From NCBI GenBank assembly GCA_018223435.1, contig JAGTTO010000001.1, forward strand, positions 3,906,001 to 3,970,000: DNA of 64,000 nt. The letters are read 5' to 3'. Below the pieces are notes generated by a model that was not told the DNA's origin, did no database searches, and worked only from the letters and a program-made list of their open reading frames with translations. Position numbers and translations under genes: made by a program. Below, one piece after another: positions 52,479 through 61,008 of the stretch (within the stretch, counting starts at the first letter, position 1; each line of letters opens with the position of its first letter). The DNA comes from Lachnospiraceae bacterium Marseille-Q4251 (GTDB taxonomy: Bacteria > Bacillota > Clostridia > Lachnospirales > Lachnospiraceae).

Positions 52479-54155
52479 ATGCTTTTAAATATTCATGTAA
52501 AAAATATGGCCCTCATCGACGAGGCTGACATTGATCTCACCGAGGGCCTCAATATCCTGACCGGAGAAACCGGCGCAGGAAAATCCATTATCATTGGTTC
52601 TGTCAATGTGGCACTGGGCCTGGCAGGCTTTAAGGGCTTTGCCCGGGAGGATGCCGCCTTTGCCCTGGCGGAGCTTGTTTTTTCCGTGGACAACGAGCGT
52701 CAGCGAAAAGCACTGGAAAGGCTCGATATTCCGATGGAGGACGACCAGATTATCATCAGCCGTCGTCTGATAAACGGCCGCAGTGTCAGCAAGGTGAACG
52801 GGGAGACGGTTCCGGTGTCTCTGGTCCGTCAGGTTTCCGAGATCCTTATCGATATTCACGGTCAGCACGAACACCAGGCGCTGCTTCATCAGAAGAATCA
52901 TCTGGCGATTCTCGATGCCTTTGCCGGGGAGGAGCTTCTGGAGCCCATAAATACGGTACGGAATCTCTACCGGGAGTACGATTCCCTGGAGAAAAAATTA
53001 AAAGAGACCGATCTTTCCGAAACGGCCAGAGCCAAAGAGATGGATTTTCTGGCCTTCGAGGTGGGAGAGATCGAGGAAGCCGCCCTGAAAACGGGGGAGG
53101 ATGAAGAGCTGGAGCAGGCCTACCGCCGTCAGGTGAACAGCCAGAAGATCATGGAAGGGGTCACGGAGGCGGAAAATCTCACGAGTTCCGATTTTGGCGG
53201 GGCTGCGGAGCTGGTATCGAGAGCCTACCGGAGCCTTTCTTCCGCTTCGGCTTATGATGAAAAACTGGAAATGATTACCAGTGAGCTGGCGGATATTGAT
53301 AATCTTCTGAATGATTTTCACCGGGAACTGGCAGACTATCAGGAGAGCATTTCTTTTGATGCGGAAAGTTTTAACCGTACGGAAGAACGGCTGAATCTTC
53401 TGAATCACCTGAAAGCGAAATATGGCGGCAGCATCGAAAAAGTTCTTTCTTATAAGAAGGAAAAGGAAGAGCGGCTGGAAGAGCTGGAGCACTACGAGGC
53501 CTACCGGCTGCGGCTGAAAAAGGAACTGGAGACAAAGCGGGCGGAACTTCTTTCTGCCTGCGCCAAAGTCAGTGCCATCCGTAAAAAAGCGGCGGAGCTC
53601 CTCTCCGGGAAAATTACGGCGGTTCTTAAGGATCTGAATTTCCTGGATGTAAAATTTGCCATTGATTTTCAGGAGAGCGCGCCGGGACCCGAAGGCTTTG
53701 ATACGATCTGCTTTCTGATTTCCATGAATCCGGGACAGCCGCTGATGCCCCTTCAGAAAGTGGCTTCCGGCGGTGAACTTTCCCGTGTGATGCTGGCCAT
53801 CAAGACCGTTCTGGCGGATAAAGACGCTGTGGGAACCATGATTTTCGATGAGATCGACGTGGGCATCAGCGGCCGGACCGCCCAGAAGGTTTCGGAAAAA
53901 ATGGCAGTCATTGCCAGAAGCCGTCAGGTCATCTGCATCACACATCTGGCCCAGATCGCTTCCATGGCAGATACGCATTTCTGCATCGAGAAAAAAATCG
54001 TGGATCAGGAGGCGAAAACCTTCATCCGCAGACTTTCCGATGAGGAGAGCATCGAGGAACTGGCAAGAATCCTCGGCGGGGCGGAGATCACAGCGACGGT
54101 TCGTCAGAGCGCCCGTGAAATGAAAGAATTGGCAGTTTGTACAAAAAAATACTAG
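52479..54155 (+). CDS. recN: DNA repair protein RecN
   Basis: This 558-residue SMC-like ATPase gathers broken DNA ends. Walker A GETGAGKSIII (about 29-39), a coiled coil in the middle (about 160-365), the signature ASGGELSRVMLAIK and Walker B MIFDEIDVGISG are all present. The ATG comes two bases after the argR stop with no clear site, so translation is coupled. A terminator hairpin follows at 54188. Confidence 0.95.
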   Translation: MLLNIHVKNMALIDEADIDLTEGLNILTGETGAGKSIIIGSVNVALGLAGFKGFAREDAAFALAELVFSVDNERQRKALERLDIPMEDDQIIISRRLINGRSVSKVNGETVPVSLVRQVSEILIDIHGQHEHQALLHQKNHLAILDAFAGEELLEPINTVRNLYREYDSLEKKLKETDLSETARAKEMDFLAFEVGEIEEAALKTGEDEELEQAYRRQVNSQKIMEGVTEAENLTSSDFGGAAELVSRAYRSLSSASAYDEKLEMITSELADIDNLLNDFHRELADYQESISFDAESFNRTEERLNLLNHLKAKYGGSIEKVLSYKKEKEERLEELEHYEAYRLRLKKELETKRAELLSACAKVSAIRKKAAELLSGKITAVLKDLNFLDVKFAIDFQESAPGPEGFDTICFLISMNPGQPLMPLQKVASGGELSRVMLAIKTVLADKDAVGTMIFDEIDVGISGRTAQKVSEKMAVIARSRQVICITHLAQIASMADTHFCIEKKIVDQEAKTFIRRLSDEESIEELARILGGAEITATVRQSAREMKELAVCTKKY

Positions 54156-54187
54156 TGTGACTCGATTGGATTTTCACATACTAAAAA

Positions 54188-54217
54188 GGGATGTACGTTA
54201 CGGTACATCCTTTTTTA
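54188..54217 (+). terminator. Terminator of the nusB-recN operon
   Basis: GGATGTAC-GTTACG-GTACATCC is followed by T6. A CATACTA heptamer, like the -10 box of SigE or SigG promoters, lies just before it at 54177 without a clear -35. Confidence 0.8.
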
Positions 54218-54242
54218 CATGAAACGAAAGGATGTGAAGATC

Positions 54243-55457
54243 GTGAATCGATTCGGAAAAAAACGCCGGCTGCTCTTTGCACTGGCGTTCCTGATAGGAA
54301 TTTCTGCCCTTTCCTTTGTTTTTCTTTCCGGTAGTATACCGGATCAGTATCTGGTTGCGGAGGGAGAGAGCACCAGCGGACTGATCCGTCTTCCCTTTGT
54401 GGAGGAGGAATTTCTGGAGGCGGACAGCCAGCCTTCCTCCAATATCCCATCCGGAAAAGTGAAGATCCGGTATAGCCTCCTGGGCGTGATTCCCATAAAA
54501 AATGTGGATGTGACAGTGATTCCACGGACCCGGGTGTACGCTGGCGGGATGCCGGTGGGAATCTACATGAAGACCCGTGGAATTCTTGTGGTGGGGACCG
54601 GGGCCGTGGAAAAGACCGACGGAAGCTTTTCTGACCCGGCGGAAAATATTCTCCATTCCGGCGATTACATTGTGGCGGCCAACGGCTCCGCGGTGACGAG
54701 AAAGGAAGAGCTGGTCAGCGAGGTGGGCGCTTCCGCCGGGGAGCCTGTGGTCCTGAAGGTAGAGCGGGACGGAAATCTCACGGAGCTTCTGGTTCAGCCT
54801 GTCCTTGACAAAAAAGGAAGTTACAAGCTCGGCCTCTGGGTCCGGGACGACACCCAGGGCATCGGAACACTGACTTACATGGATGAGAACGGAAACTATG
54901 GGGCCCTGGGCCACGGCATCAGTGATGTGGACACGGGAACTCTTCTGAATTTAAGCGGCGGGACGCTCTACCATACGGACATCCTCTCTGTGGTAAAAGG
55001 CCTCAAGGGAAGTCCCGGGGAAATGACCGGCGTCATCCGCTATCAGTCCTCTGAGGTTCTGGGAACCATCGAGAAGAACACCACTTCGGGAATTTTCGGT
55101 CGGATCACAAAGGATCAGGGAATTTTTCAGCAGGGAGAACTGGTGGAGACAGCCTACAAGCAGGATGTGACCACCGGACCCGCTGTCATTCTTTCAGCCG
55201 TCGGCGGCAGCGTCAGGGCCTACTCCATTCAGATTGAAAAAGTCAACCTAGCCGGTTCCGATCCCAACAAAAGCATGGTGATCTCCGTCACCGACCCGGA
55301 GCTCCTTAACCTCACCGGCGGTATCATCCAGGGCATGTCCGGCAGCCCCATACTCCAGAACGGAAAACTCATCGGCGCCGTCACCCACGTCTTCGTCCAG
55401 GATTCAGCGAGAGGGTACGGGATTTTTATTGAGAATATGCTCCGTGTCGAATCCTGA
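54243..55457 (+). CDS. spoIVB: SpoIVB serine peptidase
   Basis: This ~404-residue S55 peptidase is made in the forespore and cleaves SpoIVFA, activating SigK. It has an N-terminal membrane anchor, a PDZ domain (about 100-180) and the peptidase domain, with His224 (GALGHGISD) and Ser366 (QGMSGSPILQ) as the expected catalytic residues. GTG at 54243 is chosen because GAAAGGA lies 10 bases upstream; the ATG at 54219 falls at the end of the terminator T-run and has no site. It precedes spo0A, the near-universal order. Confidence 0.94.
   Translation: MNRFGKKRRLLFALAFLIGISALSFVFLSGSIPDQYLVAEGESTSGLIRLPFVEEEFLEADSQPSSNIPSGKVKIRYSLLGVIPIKNVDVTVIPRTRVYAGGMPVGIYMKTRGILVVGTGAVEKTDGSFSDPAENILHSGDYIVAANGSAVTRKEELVSEVGASAGEPVVLKVERDGNLTELLVQPVLDKKGSYKLGLWVRDDTQGIGTLTYMDENGNYGALGHGISDVDTGTLLNLSGGTLYHTDILSVVKGLKGSPGEMTGVIRYQSSEVLGTIEKNTTSGIFGRITKDQGIFQQGELVETAYKQDVTTGPAVILSAVGGSVRAYSIQIEKVNLAGSDPNKSMVISVTDPELLNLTGGIIQGMSGSPILQNGKLIGAVTHVFVQDSARGYGIFIENMLRVES
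55445..55451 (+). promoter_or_regulatory. Possible Spo0A box upstream of spo0A
   Basis: TGTCGAA is an exact match to the Spo0A-binding heptamer and ends 29 bp before the -35 box of spo0A. The heptamer is short, so chance is a real alternative. Confidence 0.4.
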
Positions 55458-55480
55458 CGAGAAAGGGAGACAAGTTCTGG

Positions 55481-55509
55481 TTGCGATTTTCGCCGTCTCT
55501 TACTATAAT
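55481..55509 (+). promoter_or_regulatory. SigA-type promoter of spo0A
   Basis: TTGCGA (55481-55486) and TATAAT (55504-55509) are 17 bp apart. Confidence 0.65.
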
Positions 55510-55562
55510 ATTTATAGTTTTTGATCGAGCAAAGACGAAAAAGGATTTGGAGGAAAGACCAG

Positions 55563-56363
55563 ATGGAAAAGCTGAATGTGGCCATTGCTGACGATAACGA
55601 GCGGATAGTGGAGCTTCTGGACCGGATCGTGAGCAGTGATGAGGAGTTGAATGTTGTGGGAAAAGCCGGAAACGGGGAAGAACTTTACGATATCATCAAG
55701 GCAAAAGAGCCGGATGTGGTCCTTCTGGATATTATTATGCCGAAAGTGGACGGACTAACGGTGATGGAGCGGGTGAACGAAGACAAAAATATGAAGAAAC
55801 GCCCTGCCTTTATCGTGATCACTGCTGTGGGGCAGGAGAAGATCACGGAGGATGCCTTTGCCCTGGGTGCAAATTACTATATTCTGAAACCTTTTGACAA
55901 TGATATGGTGATCAGCCGTATCAAACATGTGAGAAAAAATTGCAGCGAGAAGAATTTCCAGGAGGTTCGCCGGGTTAATGCCTACGAAAGCAAGGCTGAG
56001 TACATCGAGCGGAATCTGGAGACGGATGTGACGGAGATCATTCATGAGATCGGTGTGCCCGCTCATATCAAGGGCTATCAGTATCTGAGAGACGCCATCA
56101 TCATGTCGGTGGGAGATATGGATATGCTCAATTCGATCACGAAGATTCTATATCCTACGATTGCTAAGAAGCACCAGACGACACCGAGCCGCGTGGAGCG
56201 GGCCATCCGCCATGCGATTGAGGTGGCCTGGAGCCGCGGAAAGATGGATACGATCGAAGAACTTTTCGGCTATACCGTCAGCGGAGGCAAAGGAAAACCC
56301 ACCAATTCTGAGTTTATTGCCCTTATTGCAGATAAAATCCGGTTAGAATATAAAAACAGATAG
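55563..56363 (+). CDS. spo0A: Sporulation master regulator Spo0A
   Basis: This 266-residue response regulator turns on sporulation when phosphorylated. The receiver domain has acidic pocket ADDN (9-12) and Asp56 ([11 protein letters not shown]). The C-terminal DNA-binding domain contains [17 protein letters not shown] and [17 protein letters not shown], which are almost invariant among Spo0A proteins. GGAGG sets the ATG at 55563. No kinase or phosphorelay gene is adjacent, as is normal in Clostridia. Confidence 0.97.
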   Translation: MEKLNVAIADDNERIVELLDRIVSSDEELNVVGKAGNGEELYDIIKAKEPDVVLLDIIMPKVDGLTVMERVNEDKNMKKRPAFIVITAVGQEKITEDAFALGANYYILKPFDNDMVISRIKHVRKNCSEKNFQEVRRVNAYESKAEYIERNLETDVTEIIHEIGVPAHIKGYQYLRDAIIMSVGDMDMLNSITKILYPTIAKKHQTTPSRVERAIRHAIEVAWSRGKMDTIEELFGYTVSGGKGKPTNSEFIALIADKIRLEYKNR

Positions 56364-56366
56364 TTA

Positions 56367-56395
56367 TTGGCTTTTTATGGAAAATGCGGTATAAT
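56367..56395 (+). promoter_or_regulatory. SigA-type promoter of glgA
   Basis: TTGGCT (56367-56372) and TATAAT (56390-56395) are 17 bp apart, starting just after the spo0A stop. Confidence 0.6.
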
Positions 56396-56438
56396 ACTTT
56401 TATATAGCAAGAACTATCAGTATCAGGAGGATAATTGT

Positions 56439-57887
56439 ATGAAAAAGGTATTATTTATCGCTTCCGAGTGTGTTCCCTTTATCAAAACGGGAGGATTGGC
56501 GGATGTGGTCGGCTCTCTGCCCAAGTGCTTTGACAAAAAATATTTTGATGTCAGAGTGGTTCTTCCCAAGTATATGTGCATGAAGGAAGAATATAAGTCA
56601 AGACTGGAGTACATTACCCATTTTTATATGGATCTCGGCTGGAGAAGCCAGTATGTGGGCGTACTGGGAATGAATTACGAAGGAATCCAGTATTATTTTA
56701 TCGACAATGAGTTTTATTTTGCAGGTCCCAGACCTTACGGAAATATTTACGAAGATATTGAAAAATTTGCATTTTTCTCAAAGGCAGCTCTCTCGATCCT
56801 GCCGGATGTGGACTTCCGTCCTGACATCATCCACTGCCATGACTGGCAGACGGGTCTGGTTCCTGTTTTCTTGAAAGATCAGTTCAGCGACAACGAGTTT
56901 TACCGTGGGATCAAATCTGTCATGACCATACATAACCTGAAATTTCAGGGCGTCTGGGATGTGAAAACGGTGCGGAATATCACAGGACTTCCGGCTTACT
57001 ATTTCACACCGGATAAACTGGAAGCCTACGGAGATGCCAACTATCTCAAGGGCGGACTGGTCTATGCAGATGCGATTACTACCGTGAGTGCTACCTATGC
57101 GGAGGAGATCAAGACACCGTTCTACGGAGAGCATCTGGACGGCCTTCTCAATGCCCGTTCCAATGACCTCCGCGGAATCGTAAACGGAATCGATTACGAT
57201 GAGTACAATCCGGAGACGGATGCTTTTATTGCTAAAAACTATAACATCAAGAATTTCCGCAAGGAAAAAGTGAAAAACAAACAGGCTCTTCAGGAAGAGC
57301 TGGGTCTTGAGAAGGACGACAAGAAGTTTATGATCGGCGTGGTTTCCCGTCTGACAGACCAGAAGGGCTTTGACCTCATCGCCTACATGATGGATGAGCT
57401 CTGTCAGCTGGATGTTCAGCTGGTGGTTCTGGGAACAGGAGAAGAGCGTTACGAGAATATGTTCCGTCACTTCGCATGGAAATATCCGGGCAAAGTCTCC
57501 GCGAACATCTTCTATTCCGAGGCAATGTCCCACAAGATTTATGCCTCCTGCGATGCCTTCCTGATGCCGTCCCTCTTTGAACCCTGCGGCTTAAGCCAGC
57601 TCATGAGTCTTCGGTACGGAACCCTTCCCATCGTCCGTGAGACCGGCGGTCTGAAGGATACTGTCATTCCTTATAACGAATACGACGGTACGGGAACAGG
57701 CTTCAGCTTCACGAATTACAACGCACATGAAATGTTCTATACCATTAAATATGCCATGTCCGTTTACTATGACAAACGGAGAGAGTGGAACAAGATCATC
57801 GACCGTGCCATGGCGGTTGATTTCTCCTGGAAAGCTTCCGCAGCGAAGTACGAGGAGATGTACAACTGGCTGGCGCCTGGAAAATAG
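56439..57887 (+). CDS. glgA: Glycogen synthase (ADP-glucose type)
   Basis: This 482-residue GT5 enzyme extends alpha-1,4-glucan chains using ADP-glucose. KTGGLADVVGSLP at the start binds the nucleotide sugar, IHCHDWQTGLVPVFL and the C-terminal SLFEPCGLSQLMSLRYGTLP with ETGGLKDTV are the family blocks. Length is normal. AGGAGG precedes the ATG at 56439. Other glg genes are absent from the window, so the gene is a stand-alone unit with its own promoter and terminator. Confidence 0.95.
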   Translation: MKKVLFIASECVPFIKTGGLADVVGSLPKCFDKKYFDVRVVLPKYMCMKEEYKSRLEYITHFYMDLGWRSQYVGVLGMNYEGIQYYFIDNEFYFAGPRPYGNIYEDIEKFAFFSKAALSILPDVDFRPDIIHCHDWQTGLVPVFLKDQFSDNEFYRGIKSVMTIHNLKFQGVWDVKTVRNITGLPAYYFTPDKLEAYGDANYLKGGLVYADAITTVSATYAEEIKTPFYGEHLDGLLNARSNDLRGIVNGIDYDEYNPETDAFIAKNYNIKNFRKEKVKNKQALQEELGLEKDDKKFMIGVVSRLTDQKGFDLIAYMMDELCQLDVQLVVLGTGEERYENMFRHFAWKYPGKVSANIFYSEAMSHKIYASCDAFLMPSLFEPCGLSQLMSLRYGTLPIVRETGGLKDTVIPYNEYDGTGTGFSFTNYNAHEMFYTIKYAMSVYYDKRREWNKIIDRAMAVDFSWKASAAKYEEMYNWLAPGK

Positions 57888-57901
57888 AGATTAGAGATAA
57901 G

Positions 57902-57939
57902 AAAACTCCGGCGCGGATTTCCGCTGCCGGAGTTTTTTA
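57902..57939. terminator. Terminator shared by glgA and the cell-wall protein gene
   Basis: AAAACTCCGGC pairs with GCCGGAGTTTT, followed by TT on the + strand and an AT-rich run on the minus strand. Confidence 0.8.
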
Positions 57940-57948
57940 TGCCGTGAT

Positions 57949-58668
57949 TTAATTGATATCGACAATGGTATTGCCGGAGGAACCGGTGGAGGAGGACTTG
58001 ATCCGTACTTTTTTGGTCATCCGTCCGTCTGCCCCGTAATAGTATTTGTAGTTTCCGATTTTGATCCATCGGTTCGTGACCATTTTTCCGTTAGTGCCTA
58101 CATAATACATGCCAAGCTTTGTGCGACGGGCCATATAGCCACTGGAATAGAAATAATACCAGGAACCCTTGATGCACTGCCAGGTCTTCCGGGAATAGGT
58201 GCCGTCCAGATTCCGGTAACGGAAACCTACAGAATCTTTAATGAATCTGGCTGGCCGTGACTTGGAATAATTCTCCACTGGCGTGCCGTCTTTTCCAACG
58301 TAAGTATAACCGGTTGCACTCTTCACATACTGGTTGACAGCCATCCGTCCATTGTAGAGGAAGTAGCGGTCTGCCCGCCATTCGCTTCTCAGCATGGCGC
58401 CGGTGCTGTCAAAGTAGTAATAGAAGCCATCAATCTTGGTAAAACCGGTGGCTGCGTAGCCATTCTTGTCAAAATAGTAGATGTAGCCTTTGATCTTTTT
58501 AAACTGAGATTTCAGAGGTTCGCCTGTTGTTGTGTTCACATACTGGATTCGCGCGTTGACTGAGTCCATCACCCATTCATAAGAGTCTGCAGCCTGCCCC
58601 TTCAGGGGAAACAGAAAGCAGATCGCCGCGGCCAGCAGACAGAACGTTGTTTTTATCCTGCGTTTCAT
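57949..58668 (-). CDS. Secreted cell-wall-binding repeat protein
   Basis: This 239-residue protein has a signal peptide (MKRRIKTTFCLLAAAICFLF, cleavage near GQAA) and then about six choline-binding-like repeats of the form G-x-YYYF-x-x-x-G-x-x, such as KGYIYYFDKNGYAATGF and DGFYYYFDSTGAMLRS. These repeats attach proteins to cell-wall glycans or teichoic acids. No catalytic domain is present. AGGAGGA sets the start at 58668. The C-terminus is Ser/Gly rich. It may be a wall-coat protein or an inhibitor-like fragment of a larger family. Confidence 0.8.
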   Translation of the reverse strand: MKRRIKTTFCLLAAAICFLFPLKGQAADSYEWVMDSVNARIQYVNTTTGEPLKSQFKKIKGYIYYFDKNGYAATGFTKIDGFYYYFDSTGAMLRSEWRADRYFLYNGRMAVNQYVKSATGYTYVGKDGTPVENYSKSRPARFIKDSVGFRYRNLDGTYSRKTWQCIKGSWYYFYSSGYMARRTKLGMYYVGTNGKMVTNRWIKIGNYKYYYGADGRMTKKVRIKSSSTGSSGNTIVDIN

Positions 58669-58762
58669 GATCATCCTCCTGCCAGAATTTTCTTCCTTTT
58701 TTACTATCATCGCATAGAAAAAAAGTTCTGACAAGGGAAAAATTCTTATTTTAAACTTAACA

Positions 58763-58866
58763 GTTCAGAGCATAAGCAAAACACAAAAACAGACTATGCA
58801 AACTTGTTTGCAATAGGCTGGATTTGCGTTTTGTAATGGGCGGCTCTGAGACCTGATGCTATGAAC
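58763..58866. repeat. Hairpin-rich element F at the 3' end of the spoVB-like gene
   Basis: An outer stem pairs 58763-58773 with 58856-58866 (two 5-bp runs around one mismatch). Inside is a perfect TGCAAAC-TT-GTTTGCA hairpin (58797-58812) enclosed by a partly matched GCAAAACAC / GCGTTTTGT stem. It shares CAGTTCAGA at one end and GAACGTCC at the other with element A. It provides the stop codon of the minus-strand flippase gene, as A does for its gene. Confidence 0.65.
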
Positions 58867-60394
58867 GTCCTTGAGCATGTGTTCGAAAAAAATATAAAGT
58901 AAAGAAAGAGTAAGCTGCTGTAAAAAGTCCGCCACGAAGGAAAAGTAACACTGGACTTTGATCGATTCCTGATAGAAGCGCCGGAAAGAATGTACTCATA
59001 ATCCCATCCCCAACCGTAATCAGGCAAAGACTCCACCCCAGAAAAAGTAACGGCATCAACAAATCCTTCAAATCAAACTCCATCTCCGGCACCGCCTCAA
59101 AAACCGTCCGAAGGGCCAACAATGCCACGGTAAGCTGCGAAAAGAGAACTCCCAGCAAACACCCCAGGATTCCAAACCGTGGAATACCGAACCAGACAAA
59201 GAGAATCCGGATCAGGATGCCCAGGAGATTCTGAAAAAAGACAGCGGTCGTTTTTCCGAGGCTGTTCAGAATACTGGAAAGTGTGGTTCCAAGATAGAGA
59301 AAAGGACAGATCCAGCCCAGAATCCGGATATAGCTTCCGGCCTCCTCACTCTGAAAAAGGAAAAGCCCCAGCTCCTTTCCGAAGAGAAAAAAGCCTCCAG
59401 TGCAGAAAATTCCTAAGTACAGACAGCCCGCTACGGTGCTTCTGGCTGTCCGGAGAATGGCCTGCCGGTCATTTAGGGTATCGGCCTCCGAAATCTCCGG
59501 AATCAGGAGCATAGAGACCGCTCCGGTGACAGCCGAGGGAAAAAGCACCAGAGGCAGAGCCATGCCAGTCAGGATGCCATAATGACTGTAGGCCTCTGAA
59601 AGACTGTAGCCGAAGAAACGAAGCCGCAGGGGAATCAGCACCGCCTCCATACTCTGAAAAATCCCTAAGAAAAAACGGCTGCCGCTGATGGGCAGGGCGA
59701 TCTCCGTCAGCTTTTCCAAACTTTTTCGCATAATAGATAAGGAAGGCGGCGCAAAGACGGGAGTCTGAAAAAGCAGAAGCAGCAGGGTGAGAAGGCTGGT
59801 GAGAATCTCAGAAGCCAGCATTCCGCCCACGGCGATGAGGGGCGTGGGTGCAAAGCCCTTTTCCTGAAAGATCTGCCAGATCAGCAGGGAGGAGAGGATT
59901 CGGACCAGCTGCTCGAAAAGCTGGGAGAGAGCCGGAAGTCCTGTCTTTTTTCTGCCGATGAAACAGCCCGTGACGATAGCGTGAAGGGAGGCGAAAGGAA
60001 TGGTGAGAGCCAGATACTTCAAGAGCTCCTCACAGCGGACATCCTTTAAGAAAACTTCCGCCAGAACCCCGGCATAGCTTCTGAGGACTCCGGCCGCGAG
60101 AAAGGAGAGCAGAAGCGAAAAGGCGGCTCCGGCGAAAAAGATGTTCCAGATGCCCCTTTTGTCCCCGAGGGCATTTTTCCGGGAGACCTGATGGGAAATG
60201 GCAGTGGAGAGCCCTGCGGAGGTGACGGACAGAGCGAGGGCCAGGACGGGAAAGATCATCTGGTAAAGGCCCAGGCCCTCTGCACCAATGATCCGCGAGA
60301 GGAATATCCTGTAGAAGAAGCCCATAATCCGGCTTAAAAAACCTGCGGCGGTAAGAAGGAAAGCGCCCCGCAGGACCGTTTTTTTGTGATCCAT
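58859..60394 (-). CDS. SpoVB/MurJ-like polysaccharide flippase
   Basis: This 511-residue membrane protein has about 14 hydrophobic segments and opens with LRGAFLLTAAGFLSRIMGFF, the start typical of the SpoVB/YtgP branch of the MOP flippases. Members move lipid-linked oligosaccharides across the membrane for peptidoglycan or spore cortex. A role in spore cortex is likely given a sporulating host, but vegetative YtgP-like activity is possible. No strong ribosome site precedes the ATG at 60394. The last three codons and stop belong to repeat element F. Confidence 0.87.
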   Translation of the reverse strand: MDHKKTVLRGAFLLTAAGFLSRIMGFFYRIFLSRIIGAEGLGLYQMIFPVLALALSVTSAGLSTAISHQVSRKNALGDKRGIWNIFFAGAAFSLLLSFLAAGVLRSYAGVLAEVFLKDVRCEELLKYLALTIPFASLHAIVTGCFIGRKKTGLPALSQLFEQLVRILSSLLIWQIFQEKGFAPTPLIAVGGMLASEILTSLLTLLLLLFQTPVFAPPSLSIMRKSLEKLTEIALPISGSRFFLGIFQSMEAVLIPLRLRFFGYSLSEAYSHYGILTGMALPLVLFPSAVTGAVSMLLIPEISEADTLNDRQAILRTARSTVAGCLYLGIFCTGGFFLFGKELGLFLFQSEEAGSYIRILGWICPFLYLGTTLSSILNSLGKTTAVFFQNLLGILIRILFVWFGIPRFGILGCLLGVLFSQLTVALLALRTVFEAVPEMEFDLKDLLMPLLFLGWSLCLITVGDGIMSTFFPALLSGIDQSPVLLFLRGGLFTAAYSFFTLYFFRTHAQGRS

Positions 60395-60437
60395 GGAGAA
60401 ACCATCCGTTTTCTTTCAGTTTATGCAAAGTGGGGAC

Positions 60438-60466
60438 TTGACAGAACGGAACGGTGGTGCTATATT
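60438..60466 (+). promoter_or_regulatory. SigA-type promoter of the isc operon
   Basis: TTGACA (60438-60443) and TATATT (60461-60466) are 17 bp apart, so this is a strong promoter that would suit repression by the IscR-like product. Confidence 0.7.
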
Positions 60467-60525
60467 CTTAATGCAAAACCTAGCAAAATAGTTGGAATTG
60501 AAAATGCTGACGGAGGGAAGATGCC

Positions 60526-61008
60526 ATGAAGTTGTCAACGAAGGGCCGTTATGGTTTGAGCGCTATGATCGATCTGGCTGTCTACAGTGAAAACGAAGCG
60601 GTTTCCCTGAACAGTATAGCAGAGCGCCAGCACATTTCCGAGGGATATCTGGAACAGCTTATGGCAAAGCTTAAGAAAGCCGGTCTGGTGACGAGCATCC
60701 GGGGCGCTTCCGGTGGATACCGTCTGGCGAGACCTGCAGCAGAGGTTTCCGTGGGAGATATCTTACGGGCTCTGGAGGGCAGCCTGAAAGCAGTGGAGTG
60801 CCCGGGAGAGCAGGCAAACGGCTGTGAAGAATCCTCGTTCTGTGTGACAAAATACGTCTGGGAGCGGATGAATGCCAGCATTCAGAAGACCGTGGATGAG
60901 ATCAAACTTTCCGATCTGATCAATGAGAGCAGACGTGTGAAGAAGACGACAGAGATCCATACGACAGGTAAAACCAATGAGCCATGTGCAAGGAGTGAGA
61001 AATCATGA
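60526..61008 (+). CDS. iscR: Rrf2-family Fe-S regulator (IscR-like)
   Basis: This 160-residue regulator has an N-terminal winged helix (STKGRYGLSAMIDLA, ISEGYLEQLMAKLKKAGLV) and three cysteines, Cys92, Cys100 and Cys106, spaced as in IscR proteins that hold a [2Fe-2S] cluster. It should repress its own operon when clusters are plentiful. GGAGGG precedes the ATG. The stop overlaps the iscS start by four bases. The spacing ECPGEQANGC is a little longer than in E. coli IscR, as is usual in Clostridia. Confidence 0.92.
   Translation: MKLSTKGRYGLSAMIDLAVYSENEAVSLNSIAERQHISEGYLEQLMAKLKKAGLVTSIRGASGGYRLARPAAEVSVGDILRALEGSLKAVECPGEQANGCEESSFCVTKYVWERMNASIQKTVDEIKLSDLINESRRVKKTTEIHTTGKTNEPCARSEKS

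Noticed and set aside
54170..54190. Forespore SigG (or SigE) promoter of spoIVB at CATACTA
   Set aside because: The -10-like heptamer is present but no matching -35 lies at the right distance, and the terminator hairpin follows at once. It is noted only as a possibility.
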